A stretch of 64,000 bases of DNA from Lindgomyces ingoldianus (GCF_010093535.1 NW_022985166.1:1008537-1072536), one strand, 5' to 3'; counted from the stretch's first letter, positions 17,160 to 28,895 are shown. Notes: generated from the letters alone by a model not told the origin. A program made the numbers and translations.

Positions 17160-18756
17160 TCAACCCTGTAGAGCATATCCTACACCTGAATGAAGCTCAG
17201 CAATAGCTTCCGCAATTGCAGACTCAAAGTCTTCGTCCGAAAAAGCGACAGGCAGCTGTAATGCCTCGTTATCTAAGTGGTCAGTTTTGCCCAAAGTCTC
17301 ATCATCCACAATCTGGAAGTTCCTGCCATTGAATATCCAAACTTCATTAGAGTCGTACATCAACACTTCTATGGGTCTATCTTCTCCGTGCAAGTACGGA
17401 GGAATGTAGGTAACCTGGTCTCTGAATGTCTGCCCGAAGATGCGGAATCGGGAACCCCGGGCTTTGAGCACTGCTCCAATTTCATAAACGGGTTTCCGGA
17501 AGGCATGGAGCCTCCAAAGTGTTGGGATTCTGTCCAAGGGACAGCAATGGGTGAGGGAATTGTGCGCCGCGCATATGTCCAATTCAAACGCTTTTGACGT
17601 TTTTTGGACCAGGAGTCGGGCGTTTCGCATGACCCGAGTGAAATGCTGGCTGTAGGAGCTGTCTCTTGCACAAGTCCAAGATTGATCTGAGAGCTTGAGC
17701 GTTTTGAGGGAATCTGGACAGCCATGTTGGTCTAGGTACTTGCACAGATGTGATTCTAACCCGAGTTCTAGATGCTGGAGGTTCCTGAGATTGCGTAATT
17801 TAGCGCTTCCTCTACTGTCGTACTCAAAAAGAGAGCACCTAGTGCCACCAATATGAGTGAGTCGCTCGAGTGAATCGGCTTGCTTCTGTAGGATATCCAG
17901 GAACCGAGTGTCTGTTGTTCTGGGAGCACCTGAAGGAGAGCAAAGCACGAAGACGTACAGTCGCTCGCCGATCGAGAGCTCCTTGAGAGCACGAGGCAAG
18001 CTTAAAACAACTTCTAGAAGATCGAGGTAGATATTACATTCGATGAATGTCAATGATTGAAGAGGCGTGGACTTGAGCTTGTTTGGGGGTATGTCGGCCA
18101 TGGAAAAGTTTGATTCGAAATTGGAACACGAAATAGCAAGGCGTCGCAAGGTCGGATGAAGAAAAATCAACGCATTTAGACCAAACTTGAACCTAGTGTC
18201 TCCACGTCCGTGGCCGTGCAGTGTCACTGCATATGTTCAGCTTGAGGCCATTAAGGAGGAGTTCCAACTTACTCGACTGCAACATGGGAAGAACTGGAAG
18301 TGGTTTCCGAGGATTCCCAGAGGCCTTTATCAAGGCTGTATAGTCGATCCGGCAGTAATTAATGAATGATACTTCATTTCCTCTCCAAGGGTTATTGTTC
18401 GGGCAGGGTGACTCTACTGTTAGGTGACGGAGCTTATCCATTCGATACAGAGGGGCGTTTAGGTATTCAATTCCCGTCTCATGCTCTTGAACATAACATA
18501 TGGAGAGATCTTGGACATATGACAACCGTTTCTCTCTAGATGTTAAGGCCTGGGCTATATTGTAGGCATGTTTGCCCTGAGTGACGAGGAGCTTTCGCCA
18601 GATAAAGGGTTCTGTAAGACCTTGGAGCTTGGAACAAGTTGCGGCGAGGCAGCGCAGGCTTTGGCTGGAATCGATCTGTTCGATTACGCAGAGGAGTATT
18701 TCGTCGACCAGAGACAAGAGGCTTTGAAGGCCGGCTTGTTGCGCCGCAGCGTCCAT
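17160..18756 (-). CDS. F-box protein with leucine-rich C-terminal region
   Basis: Exon 1 (18756-18273) and exon 2 (18226-17160) are joined by a 46-nt intron (GTAAGT donor, GCTGAAC branch, TGCAG acceptor), giving 516 residues from ATG 18756. The N-terminus (residues ~14-55: LVDEILLCVIEQIDSSQSLR, then CLAATCSKLQGLTEPFIWRK) is a degenerate fungal F-box, the Skp1-binding motif of SCF ubiquitin ligases. The rest is rich in spaced leucines (LRRLAISC, LQSLTFIEC, LKELSIGE, LRNLQHLELGL), as in the irregular leucine-rich repeats of fungal F-box proteins that recognise substrates. The target is unknown. A shift in frame without the intron would truncate the protein at 18193, so the splice is important. 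Confidence 0.82.
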
Positions 18757-21001
18757 TTCTGGGGCTTGCGGGGTTGTACCTGCGACGAATGGTGTGATTC
18801 GTCGCCTTTCTGCGATCCGAGGTAATGAGGTGTCAAACCAAACGATCAGAATCTTAAGATGTTCCTGCTCACCCTAGGTTCGAAATCATATGGCGACGAG
18901 GGAGGTGGATGTAAGGGAGCAGGTAACAAAGGCTCGCCGAAAGAAGCTTATCGATAAGCTAGCGTCATTTCGATCACATGCCGATTCTTGTTTTGAGGCC
19001 GTTTATGTCCTTGTTCTGCACTTCACTCTATGTGTGGCCTCACAAACTCCTGTAGACGGCTTCGAGCCCTCCAAGAGGGCGCCCATGTTCTAACAACATA
19101 CTTTGCGGCAGCAGAGCCAGCTCAAGGTTGCCTAAGAGGAATTCGTCAGTATTTTGGAAGAGGGTAGGACGACCCGGCGCAGCTTCAACTGCACAGGACA
19201 ACTTTGCAGTCCTGAGCTGCCCAACCCATACTGCGGAAACTGCGTTTGCCGTTGTAACTCCCAAGCTAGTGGTGGGTAGTGTCAACAATTGACGACCTCT
19301 TTGCTCAAGATTGGTGCTGAAGGACCTGTTTCTGGGTGCCATTGCTTGAATATTGTCTGGGCATAGTAGGTAGTGGAGTTTGATGTCCTAGTAAGTTAGT
19401 GGGGATAGAAAGGTGCGGGTTGTCCCTATGTACTGATCTATATCCTAGCCGTCTATAGCGTTTTAGCGTGAAAATAATGGGTGGAGAGTAGGTAGAATGA
19501 CAGGAAGCATAAGCATGAGCTTGTAAGTGCTTAAATACTGAGTGGCTCATGATAAGTATGAGCTTGTAACCTTCTCTCTGCTGCAGAAATTGATCATAGT
19601 GATGATTTAGATCGATATATGCAGGTGATTCTCTTTGCAAGCAACTTACTCACACAAGTTTGAACTATTTGGCATAATGGCTTAATCAAATCAATCGACC
19701 CTGGATGATCCACCACACGTTTTTAACCAGAAGCACGAACACTATTCTAATGGTGGTGACAGTCGACATCAAGGCCTGTGTCGTTGACCCCGCAATCGGT
19801 ATTAGTCAAATATGAAAAATAAAGTTACGTCCTAAGGAGACTTCTCAACCGCTGGGTGGTAAGGGTGGAAAGCTGCAAGCAGAAGGCAGTAGTACAAATC
19901 TAAATATAGAACTTGCATGCGAACAAGAATAGCTGGTAGCGGCTTCCCTTCACCAGGTATCCGCTGGTGAAAACTCTGGAGACTCATGCCCAACTGGGAT
20001 TTGTAGATTCTGGGTATCCAAAAGTCATATCGCCAGAGTTGTTATCCTATCTACATCACTGGCGGTATATGCGCTGTAGGTAGTGTATCACACCACTTTA
20101 GCGACCGATCACTCGAGTTCCGATGGCTGATTCTAAATAATACATAGAAAGGATATTAATGCGTCTGCGGGCTGCCCCAAATAGTTCTTCGTGTAGCATT
20201 CAAGGAGAAATATTCTGGGGCACCCCTTTTCCTAGGACTTCTAAAATCTGAGAGCTTTCCTATTATCTACAAATTCTAGAGAGCCCTTTCATAGGGCCTC
20301 CCTTTCTAAGGAGAAATTTTCTAGTATAACCATCATCCCAAGGGCCGTTCTATGGCTAGCCAAGCCACGTGAGTGTAGACCAACTCCTGAATGCCTATAG
20401 GTTGGAGGCACAGAATAAGGAGCTTAGAGAGCAATCTAGAAGGCTTGGGAAGAGGTATGTTGAGATGGCTAAAGGTGATTGTAAAGAAGACGCGAATAGG
20501 GCGGGATTTGGCATTGAATATGGCAGATTTGGGGGAGAAGGCTGAGGTAGGCTAGGCATTAACTTACGGGCCACAATTAGGCGTTTGGTAAGGCTGATCG
20601 ATGTTTTTATCTAAATTGGAGGATGCTGCGGCCTAAATCGTTCCAATAATTAATTTTTGACCTGCATGGGTCCTTTCAGGGCCAGTTGAATGCCCTGGAT
20701 GACGGCTATGATTTTAGGAAGAGATAAGTGTCGCGTTATGCATAAACGAAGGCCTCACTTTGATATCGTTGAAAACATTCAGCCGTATGAATTGAAAGCG
20801 TTAGGCATAGTTGGGCTTCTTACTGCATAGAACCGGTGTGAGATTGCCGAGGCTTCAACAGCCGTATATGTGGCTTGGGTTAACCTCCATTTCCACTCAC
20901 GGTGGCTTGTCTCGATCAGGCTAGATAGGAAGGTATAAGATTTCCCTTTATTTCGCTAACCACTCCCCAGAATGTAATCCAGCCTCCAGGAAGAATTCAA
21001 A
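18757..21001. other. intergenic, about 2.2 kb
   Basis: There are frames at 19040-19342 (-, 100 codons, ATG start) and 19305-19640 (-), but they lack motifs, so I do not call them. 19650-20360 is AT-rich with no ORF. The relic at 20366-20545 is listed separately. Confidence 0.45.
20366..20545 (+). pseudogene. short charged coiled-coil-like ORF, possible transposase tail relic
   Basis: A 60-codon frame without an ATG start reads DQLLNAYRLEAQNKELREQ then SRRLGKRYVEMAKG before a stop. The heptad-like charged pattern resembles the C-terminal tail of Fot1/pogo-type DDE transposases. I see no DDE core or terminal repeats nearby, so this is a weak suggestion. The surrounding DNA is non-genic. Confidence 0.2.
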
Positions 21002-21980
21002 ATGGCGAATACGCCTTCGGAATATCCAATTGGTCACCTTGCCATAGGCTATCCAAGATTGGCTGGCCAAATGGAGATCCTTCCAGAAACTGCAATATAC
21101 CGTCGTTTCGGTGCTCTCAACTCACGGAATCTGCTCTACTATCAAGCAGAGCTTGCGTCGTTAGAGAAAGAGCTGATATTACAGGAAAATTTGGATAGCA
21201 GCGTACCGGAAAAGCAACGGTATGCGCTTGACTGGTACTGGCTGAGCCAATCAGTAGAGCAGGGAGATAGGAAGCAACTCGACCTAGTCATGAAGATGCG
21301 AGCACTCCTCAAGGAGTATAGTAAGCTCCTTCCCTGGAAAGTGAGGAGAGGCAAGGAACTAATACAAATTAGATGAAATCCTTCTGCAGCAAGCCAAAGT
21401 CTATGATCTTCAGGGGCCGGATCAGTGGGACTTAAGAGATCTCCAAAGATTTCTCCAGACTCCAGAAATGGGCCCCCTCGCATTAATTGGAGACGATGCG
21501 ATGATTTGGGGTTCCGTGACCAATCCAAACTCTCACAGCAACGATCTCGTTGCTTTACGGCCTCGCAAGAAAGGAGATCCATTTTCTGGATGGCTTGCAG
21601 TGAAATCAGCCACGGCACTAATTCGCTGCGGAGGCGTTCGGTGGAAACGCCCTTCAAGAGTCCATGGCGAGGTTGGGTATCAGGATAGCACCATTTTCCG
21701 GATCACACGGTGGATCACAACAATTTTGGCATCATTAATTCCTCTGGCATCGGTGGTGGCATTGTATTTTGTACATTCACTTCCTTCTCGCCTTGGAATT
21801 ATTGGAGGGTTCAATCTTCTTATATCAATATGCTTAAGTGCTTTTACGACGGCGAATCGAGCTGAGGTTTTTGCAGTGTCTTCAGCGTAAGTGACAGTTT
21901 AAAGCTCTTGAGCATGTAGCTGATTCGAATTTAGTTTCACGGCTGTTCAAGTCGTTTTCATAAGTACCGGGAATAAATAA
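21002..21980 (+). CDS. DUF6594-like fungal membrane protein
   Basis: Exons 21002-21320, 21373-21886 and 21935-21980 give 292 residues. Both introns (52 and 48 nt) start GTAAG and end TTAG, and phases agree. The N-terminal block GYPRLAGQMEILPETAIYRR followed by a Glu/Leu-rich helical region (YYQAELASLEKELILQE) is the pattern I associate with DUF6594 proteins. The C-terminus has the expected three hydrophobic segments (ILASLIPLASVVALYFV, LGIIGGFNLLISICLSAF, and AFTAVQVVFIS in the last exon). The third segment appears only when the last intron is removed, which supports the model. These proteins are widespread in filamentous ascomycetes and have no established function. Confidence 0.83.
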
Positions 21981-22333
21981 AAGGACCATTAGAAGAGTAA
22001 GGAGAATAGACTTCCTAAGGGTAAGTCCCGTGATCATGGACCCTCAAGCATCAGATAATCACGAGGATTTATGGAGATTAGGAATGTGGGGCTGAACTAG
22101 CTTCATGGATATTGAGAAAGTTAAGGTAGAGACGATTCGAATCAAAGATATAATTTCTCATCCCAACCAATACTGCACTACCGACGTCGAACCAGTACTG
22201 ACCTTATTTCTGGATGCGATAATTGGTGGAGAATTTGATGGATTTTCGCAATTGTGCTCTTGAAAACCTCCTAATTTGTAATGAGAATGATTTACGTTGT
22301 GGACGCAGACTTCTGCCTTAACGCCTCTTTCTC
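21981..22333. other. intergenic, small interrupted ORF
   Basis: A frame from ATG 22036 reads 19 codons to a TGA, then stays open from ATG 22105 to the stop at 22263 (52 residues, containing DAIIGGEFDGFSQ). A GTAAGT at 22021 and a CTGAACTAG at 22092-22100 could also bound an intron. No family recognised; possibly a decayed gene piece. Confidence 0.3.
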
Positions 22334-23064
22334 CTACTCAGCCACGTTAAGGCATATCCAATAGCGAAGTAGTCCGAGGAAGAGCTTTCCGTACCTTCTG
22401 CTGCCTATGAGCATCCTTCGCTTTGGAGTTGGCATCTCGCTTTGCATTAGCGTCGACCTGGTCCCCATTCGCGACTCTTTCTGCAAACAGTGAGTAAATA
22501 TGTTTGATTTAAGAATGCACACGTCGAGTACTTAACATCGATGGCCTTCTGGACCCGACGGAAACCGGCCAGAAGCTTTTCTCCTAGTAGGAGTAGTCTT
22601 TGGTCTTTGATGGTATTGAACCCAATGATCACGTCGAATGGATCGTTCTCGTTGCTTGAGACATGGAAAATGGCATTCATGTACTTCGACGTTTTCCGGA
22701 TATGGGGGTTGCCGACTTCAGATATATTATTCGAGAAAGCCCATCTGCCTTTCAAGACTCCTAGGGAGAGATATCTCTCGCCGGTGACGGAGACGAGGTC
22801 GATATCTCTTGTATCCTGAGTCTCACATTGAAACCCTAGCATAGCTGCTACTCTTCGAGATATGAGATTATCCGGACAACCTGTGTCAAACAGGGCTATC
22901 GCGTAGCGTAATGCTTCTCGTTTCTCGTCCGTTTCGTAGGCAACTAATATGTTCCTCACAATGCCCTCACCTTCCCTATCCAAGCCTTTCGATCCTTTCT
23001 GAGCTCCATTTTCCATTCCATTGAGTGGCGCTTCCGTGTCCTCATGACTTTGGGAGGAATACAT
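22334..23064 (-). CDS. retropepsin-like aspartyl protease-fold protein (DTG retained)
   Basis: The start is ATG 23064; the frame is open further upstream but has no ATG. Residues ~36-185 form a retropepsin-like domain: VRNILVAYETDEKREALRYA, then ALFDTGCPDNLIS with the catalytic-type D60-T61-G62, a middle strand region, and FDVIIGFNTIK as the C-terminal ψ-loop-like motif. One DTG per chain means it would need to dimerise to be a protease, as retropepsins do. The closest paralogue is the divergent gene at 23575. The 3' end is uncertain: a GTTAAGT donor near 22540 and a GCAG acceptor at about 22482 give a basic tail ending at 22334, while the unspliced frame stops at 22447. A third frame (NAKRDANSKAKDAHRQQK) looks natural for a tail but I could not splice into it. 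Function unknown. Confidence 0.65.
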
Positions 23065-23574
23065 CGGGTGTTTACGAGGCGGTAGAGGATAAGTATCTGC
23101 AATAAGAAAATGTTGGGAGAGACGCGATGGAGACAAGATCTGGAGATTTTATACTGCACATAAAGAGAACGAACATAGTGTGGGAATTTCGATAAAAAGC
23201 GTGATAATGTATATTTGTTATTTGCGGAACGATGAAGACGGAGCGCAGATTGGATTACCAGGAATCGCGCCCGGTGTATTGTTGGAAGTGTAAGGCATAC
23301 TATTAGAGAGCATCAAAGTTTCCATACGCGTGGAAGACGGGTCAAATGTGAAGTGCACACGTTGTGGGTTATCAAAGATGACGAAATCTGTTTCGTATTG
23401 GTGCGGCGCCCAGTGGCTGTGCGAAATGCTGTGGCATCTTATTGGAAGATAGTAGCTATCGCACATTTTGCGCGCGAACAATATACAACTATATTTATTA
23501 ACTTCTACAGTTCAAAACCTGTATCCAACCACTTCTCACAAGCAGTATCGCCGATACTATTCAGATCCAGTACA
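23065..23574. promoter_or_regulatory. divergent promoter region between two retropepsin-like paralogues
   Basis: This 510-bp gap separates the starts of the minus- and plus-strand retropepsin-like genes. It is presumably a bidirectional promoter; no individual site is assigned. An in-frame open stretch upstream of 23575 (from 23353) may be 5' UTR. Confidence 0.4.
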
Positions 23575-26294
23575 ATGAGCACCGGAGCAGCAGGAGTGTG
23601 GTCGACACGTTCCGCCTATATTGAACAGCCACAGGTTCGAGAACAGCAAGGCGCTCTGCGATACAGGCCCGGTGAATTGCAAAAGGATCTGAGAACGACC
23701 GAGAATTGTGCACCTCCTCGAGCCCGTAGCCCTCCAGCTGGCAAACCCACCGGCAGCATCTGGCACCTTCTGTCGTTTGTTGTGTTTTGGTTGTTCAATG
23801 CCATCGTTCGTTTTACCTCGCAATGGCCATCACAAAAAAAATTAAAAGCAGAGGAAGACTTTGTCAGAACCATTATGATCGCTTTCGTCGTGGATAAACA
23901 GGGGAGCAAGGAGGAGGTGTTGCGGTATGCTCGGGCTAAATTTGACACCGGAAATCCAATAAATCTCATATCACCAAAGTTCGTCCGCAGTTTCGGAATT
24001 GAAATCGACCACGGGGAAGAACAAGTAAAGTTGACGCTCCCCGGAAACGGGAAATTCAAGTCTATCGCTACTTTGCCTGGCCGTTGGTGCGCGGAAGGGT
24101 CTGGTAGGACGTTTTATTTCGACCCAAGATTCTACAACGACAAATTCGAGGTATCAAATGTCGATGAACGTTTCGATGTAGTTATCGGCTACGAAACAAT
24201 CACTAGAGAAGGGTTGATGACCGTAAAGCCTGCTCTAGGCTTGGCTGGGTTTTATCCAAAAGGTACGTCTCAGCTTATAATGAGCCATCTGGCATTCTCA
24301 TGGATTGAGACGCTAATTTTGGTCTTTTTTAGACACAAAGAATGATCCCTACGTACAGAATCATGAGAGAGGGCCGAGTAGGGACGAAGACACAGAAGCT
24401 GGTCGAGAAATGATTGTTGATCCTCCCAACTTACAGGTTGAAGGACACACGCGACGATTGGGGAACCAGAGAGTGGAGGAACATAGAGAACATGACGAAG
24501 AAGCGGATCAAGATTGCGCCGAGGGGCCTAAGAAGGGATCCAAGTTTGATCGAGAAGGAGTGGGCATTTCAGAGAAGGCCAGCGACGATCAAGAAAGTAT
24601 AGACAACGCCACCACCGTGGGTCCTTTGACTCAACGTCCTCGACTATCTATCTCGTCTTATTACTTGGAGCAACAGCATGACAGTCCAGCGTCGACGTCT
24701 CTTTCTGAGTACAGCTCGGACACACAAGGAAGCAGTATATTTAAGAGTGCACGATCTAGCGAAACATCCCGCTCAACACTTCTAAACTCCAACGTGCCCG
24801 AATTTTTGCGCCCTATAGAAAAGGTTGAAGAGTGGCTGGAAGATACTATCAGGAGTAATGGCTCAGAACACCACCAACCAGCTGGTGAATGCAACGAAAC
24901 CTTAAAAGAAGGTCGTGCAACTCTACCTGTAGACAAAACCAAGCGACAGAAGAAGTTAAGGAAACGACGATTCAATGATGAGGGGGACGAGGATGGTGGT
25001 GGTGGTCAAAATCCGTCACGGCGAAGAGTAGAATCCCCAGACAAGGGACAAGTTACACGGAAGCTAGCTTGTGTTTTTGCGAAACACGATCCTCTTCAGT
25101 ATATTAGGTGTTTTGACCATTGCTTTGACAATATCCATAGGCTAAGGTAAGGATCACCATAGTTTGATCCCTTAGATGCTGGGGCGGGCTCTAACTACGG
25201 AATTCTAACTAAATACTTCAACAGACAGCATTTGGAAAGGCGTCACTATGTCCCAGTACATTGCCCAAGGTGCTCTGAAGAGTTCGAGGACGCGGCTGAA
25301 TTGAACGACCATTTCCGCCAAGTGGCCGTTTGCGATATTCGCCCAACTCGCATATGGAGTGGCATCAACGAAGAGAAGCAGAAAGCACTCAAGAGTATGA
25401 GAGCGTCAAGAAACAAGTCAACAGAGGAAAACTGGAATGAGATATATAGGCTCTTATTTCCTGCCTCGCCGCTCCCAGATAGCCCATGTAGGTCCATTTA
25501 ATCCTGTGGACATTCCAAGCGGGACCATCCCACTAAACAACACTGCAGGGGCAGGAGAATTCCGTATGTCACGCGCTTTCCGAGCATTAGGAGAATTTGC
25601 TACCCAAATCGCGCCACCTTTGATCACAAATGAGGTGAAGAGTGGACTGCCGGCCGAGCTCCGGGGGCAGGAGCAGCATGTGGAAACGTTTTTCCAGGCA
25701 GCCCTTCCAGCAATCATGCGAAACATCTTCGCCGAAGCTGTCCAGAATCGACAGGACATAGAGTCAGGGCTAAGAAGATCGAGACGCTCTCCGTCTCCTT
25801 CCATGCAATCAACCACAGCCATGACCACGGATTCAGGATATAAATCTCGTGTAGTATCATCTTCAGCACATGAAGAGAATTCAAATAGCGTAGCGGCTCA
25901 TCATATACCCGTATCGTCTTCTTCCTTGGATCAAACGCTCAAGCCAGAGGGACCACATCAAATGAGTGACACCAAAATTTTAGGTTCAGAAGAAACTTTG
26001 TCCAGCCGAGAAAACGAGTCTAATTTATTTCCTCGGCCGTCAACAGAATCATCGGCTTTTGCCGAGCTCTTTCCAGCCTCATTTGGTACAGACTCGATCA
26101 TTCAACCAACCGACCAAGAGGGTGAGCAAGCTAGCGCACACGTCATGAATCCGGGTCTGAACTTAATCCCGCAACGGCTCGGATGGTCACCCTTACTGCT
26201 ATTTTCCGAGAATTCTGGAGAACAACTAGACCGGAGCAATCCATCGTGGGATCTGTTCGAACCTTTGGATCTATCGCCAAACTCGTTGGGTTGA
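23575..26294 (+). CDS. membrane segment + retropepsin-like domain + C2H2 zinc-finger fusion protein
   Basis: Exons 23575-24262, 24333-25146, 25225-25487 and 25549-26294 join with consistent phases (1, 2, 1) to 836 residues. Domains in order: a single hydrophobic helix (~61-80, SIWHLLSFVVFWLFNAIVRF); a retropepsin-like domain (~95-225) with AKFDTGNPINLIS (D124-T125-G126) and FDVVIGYETI (~200-209); a charged, Ser-rich linker; then a fungal C2H2 module (~474-545), starting ACVFAKHDPLQYIRC and continuing HRLRQHLERRHYVPVHCPRC and FEDAAELNDHF; then a Ser/Pro-rich tail. The C2H2 module, with the following ENWNEIYRLLFP segment, is a common fungal architecture. Its linkage to a retropepsin-like domain is, to my knowledge, unusual. 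The intron at 25488-25548 is the least certain. Function unknown; membrane release by proteolysis is speculative. Confidence 0.72.
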
Positions 26295-27081
26295 GTCAAT
26301 TATGTACTGCCTTGCTGCAGACTGTTGTTAAAGAGACTAGATTCAAACAAGGACGGAGGGATGTATTGATAATGCTGTAAGTACTTTACCTGCCGTATCC
26401 TGCTGTGGCACAAAATACTCTAAACAGCAGAGGCCATTTAAGGTCGTCACAGTTAGTCTTGTTCAGGTGGCTTGGTAAAATCAGGTGCTTATTCATTCAC
26501 TAGCACACAGGGATGTTTAATGAAAGCCACCTTACTAGTATAAACTATAGGGTGTACCTGAGAGATCATCTAAAATGCTAGTTCTAATAAATAAGAATAT
26601 TGAGGAAACAGCTTTTAAAGATGAGAAACTGATCCAATACTCGATAAAAGTGCTGCTCTTGAAACAAGCATGAAAGATACTGCCGTGATACCAGAAGTCA
26701 ATAGCAGGGAGTAAAAATTGCACCCTAACCTTGAGCAGAACATATAGTAACAATTTGACAATGAAGATACTATTGATGTCCACGAGTAGAAGCATATATA
26801 CATACTCATGAGCTCCGTGCGTAATGCAGCGCTGAAATCCTCATGCCTTTGCCACACCAGAGATAGCTTAGGTCGAAGCTGGACGTCCTTGAACATTCAT
26901 ACGACATGCTCTTTTCGGTAGGGGTTGGCCTCCCTTCGCGTTCGAGGCAACTTGGGCTGGAAGCGGAACTGTGAGGGTAAAGTGACATATATGCCACATA
27001 TACTAATGCAGATGTTTTAGCCTTGGAACATCCGGTACGCAACATTACTAACATTCTGTATCCTAACTTCAGTGACTTTGT
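26295..27081. other. intergenic between retropepsin-like genes
   Basis: Minus-strand frames at 26535-27054 are hydrophobic and unsupported by start, splice or motif. I see no gene. Confidence 0.45.
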
Positions 27082-27475
27082 TCAGCCATGGCTTTCATAT
27101 CGGCTAAGCTCATCTCGTCCTAAAACAACGTCGTATTCAACTTCTGATGTTATATAAAACCGAGTCGGTCCGTATCTCTTCTGCTGGTTACGATCCGGCG
27201 CCCAATGTCGCTCGACGTATTCTGGGAGCTCTGCTTCGTTCGCGACATCGAGGAATTCTGTCACGAATCGCCGCGAGATGAAGCTATGGCTGCTTTTGGG
27301 GCACAAGGAAATCACTGCTGCTCGCCACTGTGGCTGCAGTCTTGTTTCGATTAATACGAAGGGTGGTTGCGGATTCTTGTCGTTTTCGCGCTGATTGAGC
27401 GTTAGCTTCAGACACTTTGGATAACAGAGGATGTAGTCAAACCTTTCGAGAAGGACGAAGGAATGGCATCCACAT
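27082..27475 (-). CDS. short retropepsin-like protein lacking the DTG motif
   Basis: My model is exon 1 27475-27443 (MWMPFLRPSRK), a 52-nt intron with a CTAAC branch and CAATCAG acceptor, and exon 2 27390-27082, giving 113 residues. The protein aligns by eye with the two DTG-bearing neighbours: VLIETRLQPQWRAAV, then ISLCPKSSHSFISRRFV where the others have FDTGxPxNLIS, and RFYITSEVEYDVVLGRDEL matching their F-x-V/D-V-V/I-I-G motif. The Asp-Thr-Gly is replaced (SLC), so it cannot be an active aspartyl protease. The donor is GTTTGA, which is weak. An unspliced alternative starts at ATG 27531 inside an 8-bp repeat and gives 149 residues. It may be a decoy or inactive domain, or a decaying copy. 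Confidence 0.6.
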
Positions 27476-27492
27476 GCTTGTTGTATTAAAGG

Positions 27493-27522
27493 GAACAGAG
27501 GAACAGAGGAACAGAGGAACAG
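27493..27522. repeat. 8-bp tandem repeat
   Basis: The unit GAACAGAG is repeated 3.75 times, just upstream of the short retropepsin-like gene. If the upstream ATG at 27531 were used it would encode a repetitive LFLCSSVPLF leader. Confidence 0.9.
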
Positions 27523-28378
27523 CGCCTGCATAGGCAGATAAGGGTGTTGAGTCCTTCGGGGGGAAGTGAGGTGGAGTAGAGGATGGCAGCTTTTCTGGTA
27601 GCGTACTGTTTACAGAAACATTAGCAAGAGGCGGGATGGCAGGGGCTGAAAAACTCTAGATTCATGCGCTAAGTTTCTTAATTATCGCGCCGTTTGCGCG
27701 AAGCGTGGTAATTGAAGCCGCTTGTGTAAAGAGGTGAAGAGGATGTGTGGAACTGGAGTTCTTAGCTTGGCATGCCAGTTCATCGCTCGGAAGAAGACAA
27801 ATGCAGAATGGGAGGGGCGTTCAGGTCAGCTGCAGGTAAGCGTGCATAGAAGCAATAAGGTGTCGAGTAGAGGACGATTCCCCACGAAGAACGTACAAGA
27901 TAGTACCTAAGTCGAACACAGGGTTCAATGTGGTAGTTGGTAATTGATGTCGAAGCTCACATCTGTCTTCTCTGGGGGCCTCGAGCGATTTCCCGCCTCT
28001 TGACTAAAGTTGACAGTGAATCTTCCTAGATCGGCCAGGTAGTGCAAAAAGCGAATGTGATATATTTAGCTCGCCCAGGAGAAGAATCCTCACTTCGGAG
28101 AGTAATATGATGGTATGGATGCGGCTCGGCCGGCGTTCCATCACTGAGCGGCCTCATCTCCACGAGGCTGGAGAGGCTGCAGACAAGGCTGTCTCACCAT
28201 CTCACTTCAATTGAACTCATCTCTTTGGCATCTACATTCTTAGTCTCTGCTATTGAAGTTGAATAGTGACTAACTTTAGATTTATTTGCTTTCGGCTCGT
28301 TCACACTAGCTATTCAACTGGCGCAGAAGAGTGGGAGACTCGCTCCAAGGAATTTGCGATGAGAAGAATAGTTTTCTC
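27523..28378. other. intergenic
   Basis: No gene recognised. There are short overlapping frames only (for example 27722-27910 +). Confidence 0.45.
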
Positions 28379-28895
28379 TCAAAGCAATAATGGAAGGACA
28401 ACGAGGGAGGTAGAGTAGCTACAACCAATCCTAGGGCAAGAACAGGTTAGCAACTTAAAATCTTCGAAGGAGACAATACTCACAAAGGCAAATTACTCAA
28501 TAGGACCCTCCGAGATGCCCGCTCCAAGTACCACCGCTCACTCTGATCGACCAGGATTCGAGGTGCTTGTATACAAGGGAAGGCAACGGGTCGGAAGCTT
28601 AGAGCGTTTAAAGGCGGCATTGGTGGACGTGGTGACTGATAGCGGAAGCTTGAGCTCCCTATTGTAAAAGAGTCGATTTTAAGATGGCAAGAGGTCAAAC
28701 CTGCTTGACCGCTGGTATTTCCCAAGTGTGACAAGGAGTTCTGTAAAGAGAACTCTCCTTACTCTGATGCGACAGGGTCAGACTGAACTCGTCAAGCATG
28801 GCTTCGGGCATGCTAGCGTGTGATCCAAGATCTTCACTTCGGTCTGTACTGACGACCGAATCCACGAATCCGAGAGGTCCAAGGCCACCCTGCAT
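28379..28895 (-). CDS. hypothetical protein, three exons
   Basis: From ATG 28895, exons 28895-28763, 28700-28484 and 28430-28379 join in phase to 133 residues. The introns are 62 nt (GTAAGG..AAGCAG) and 53 nt (GTGAGT, TGCTAAC branch, CCCTAG acceptor). The second has all the hallmarks of other introns in the window, which is the main reason to call the gene. The sequence starts MQGGLGPLGFVDSVVSTDRS, has a Pro-rich middle and ends in a hydrophobic tail (STSLVVLPLLL). No family recognised. Confidence 0.4.

Noticed and set aside
19040..19640. Two overlapping minus-strand frames of 100-111 codons
   Set aside because: No motif, signal peptide or splice support, and the frames overlap each other.
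22036..22263. Small ORF with in-frame TGA, possible fifth retropepsin-like piece (DAIIGGEFDGF)
   Set aside because: Only one weak motif resemblance, and no strand order or DTG-like region upstream.
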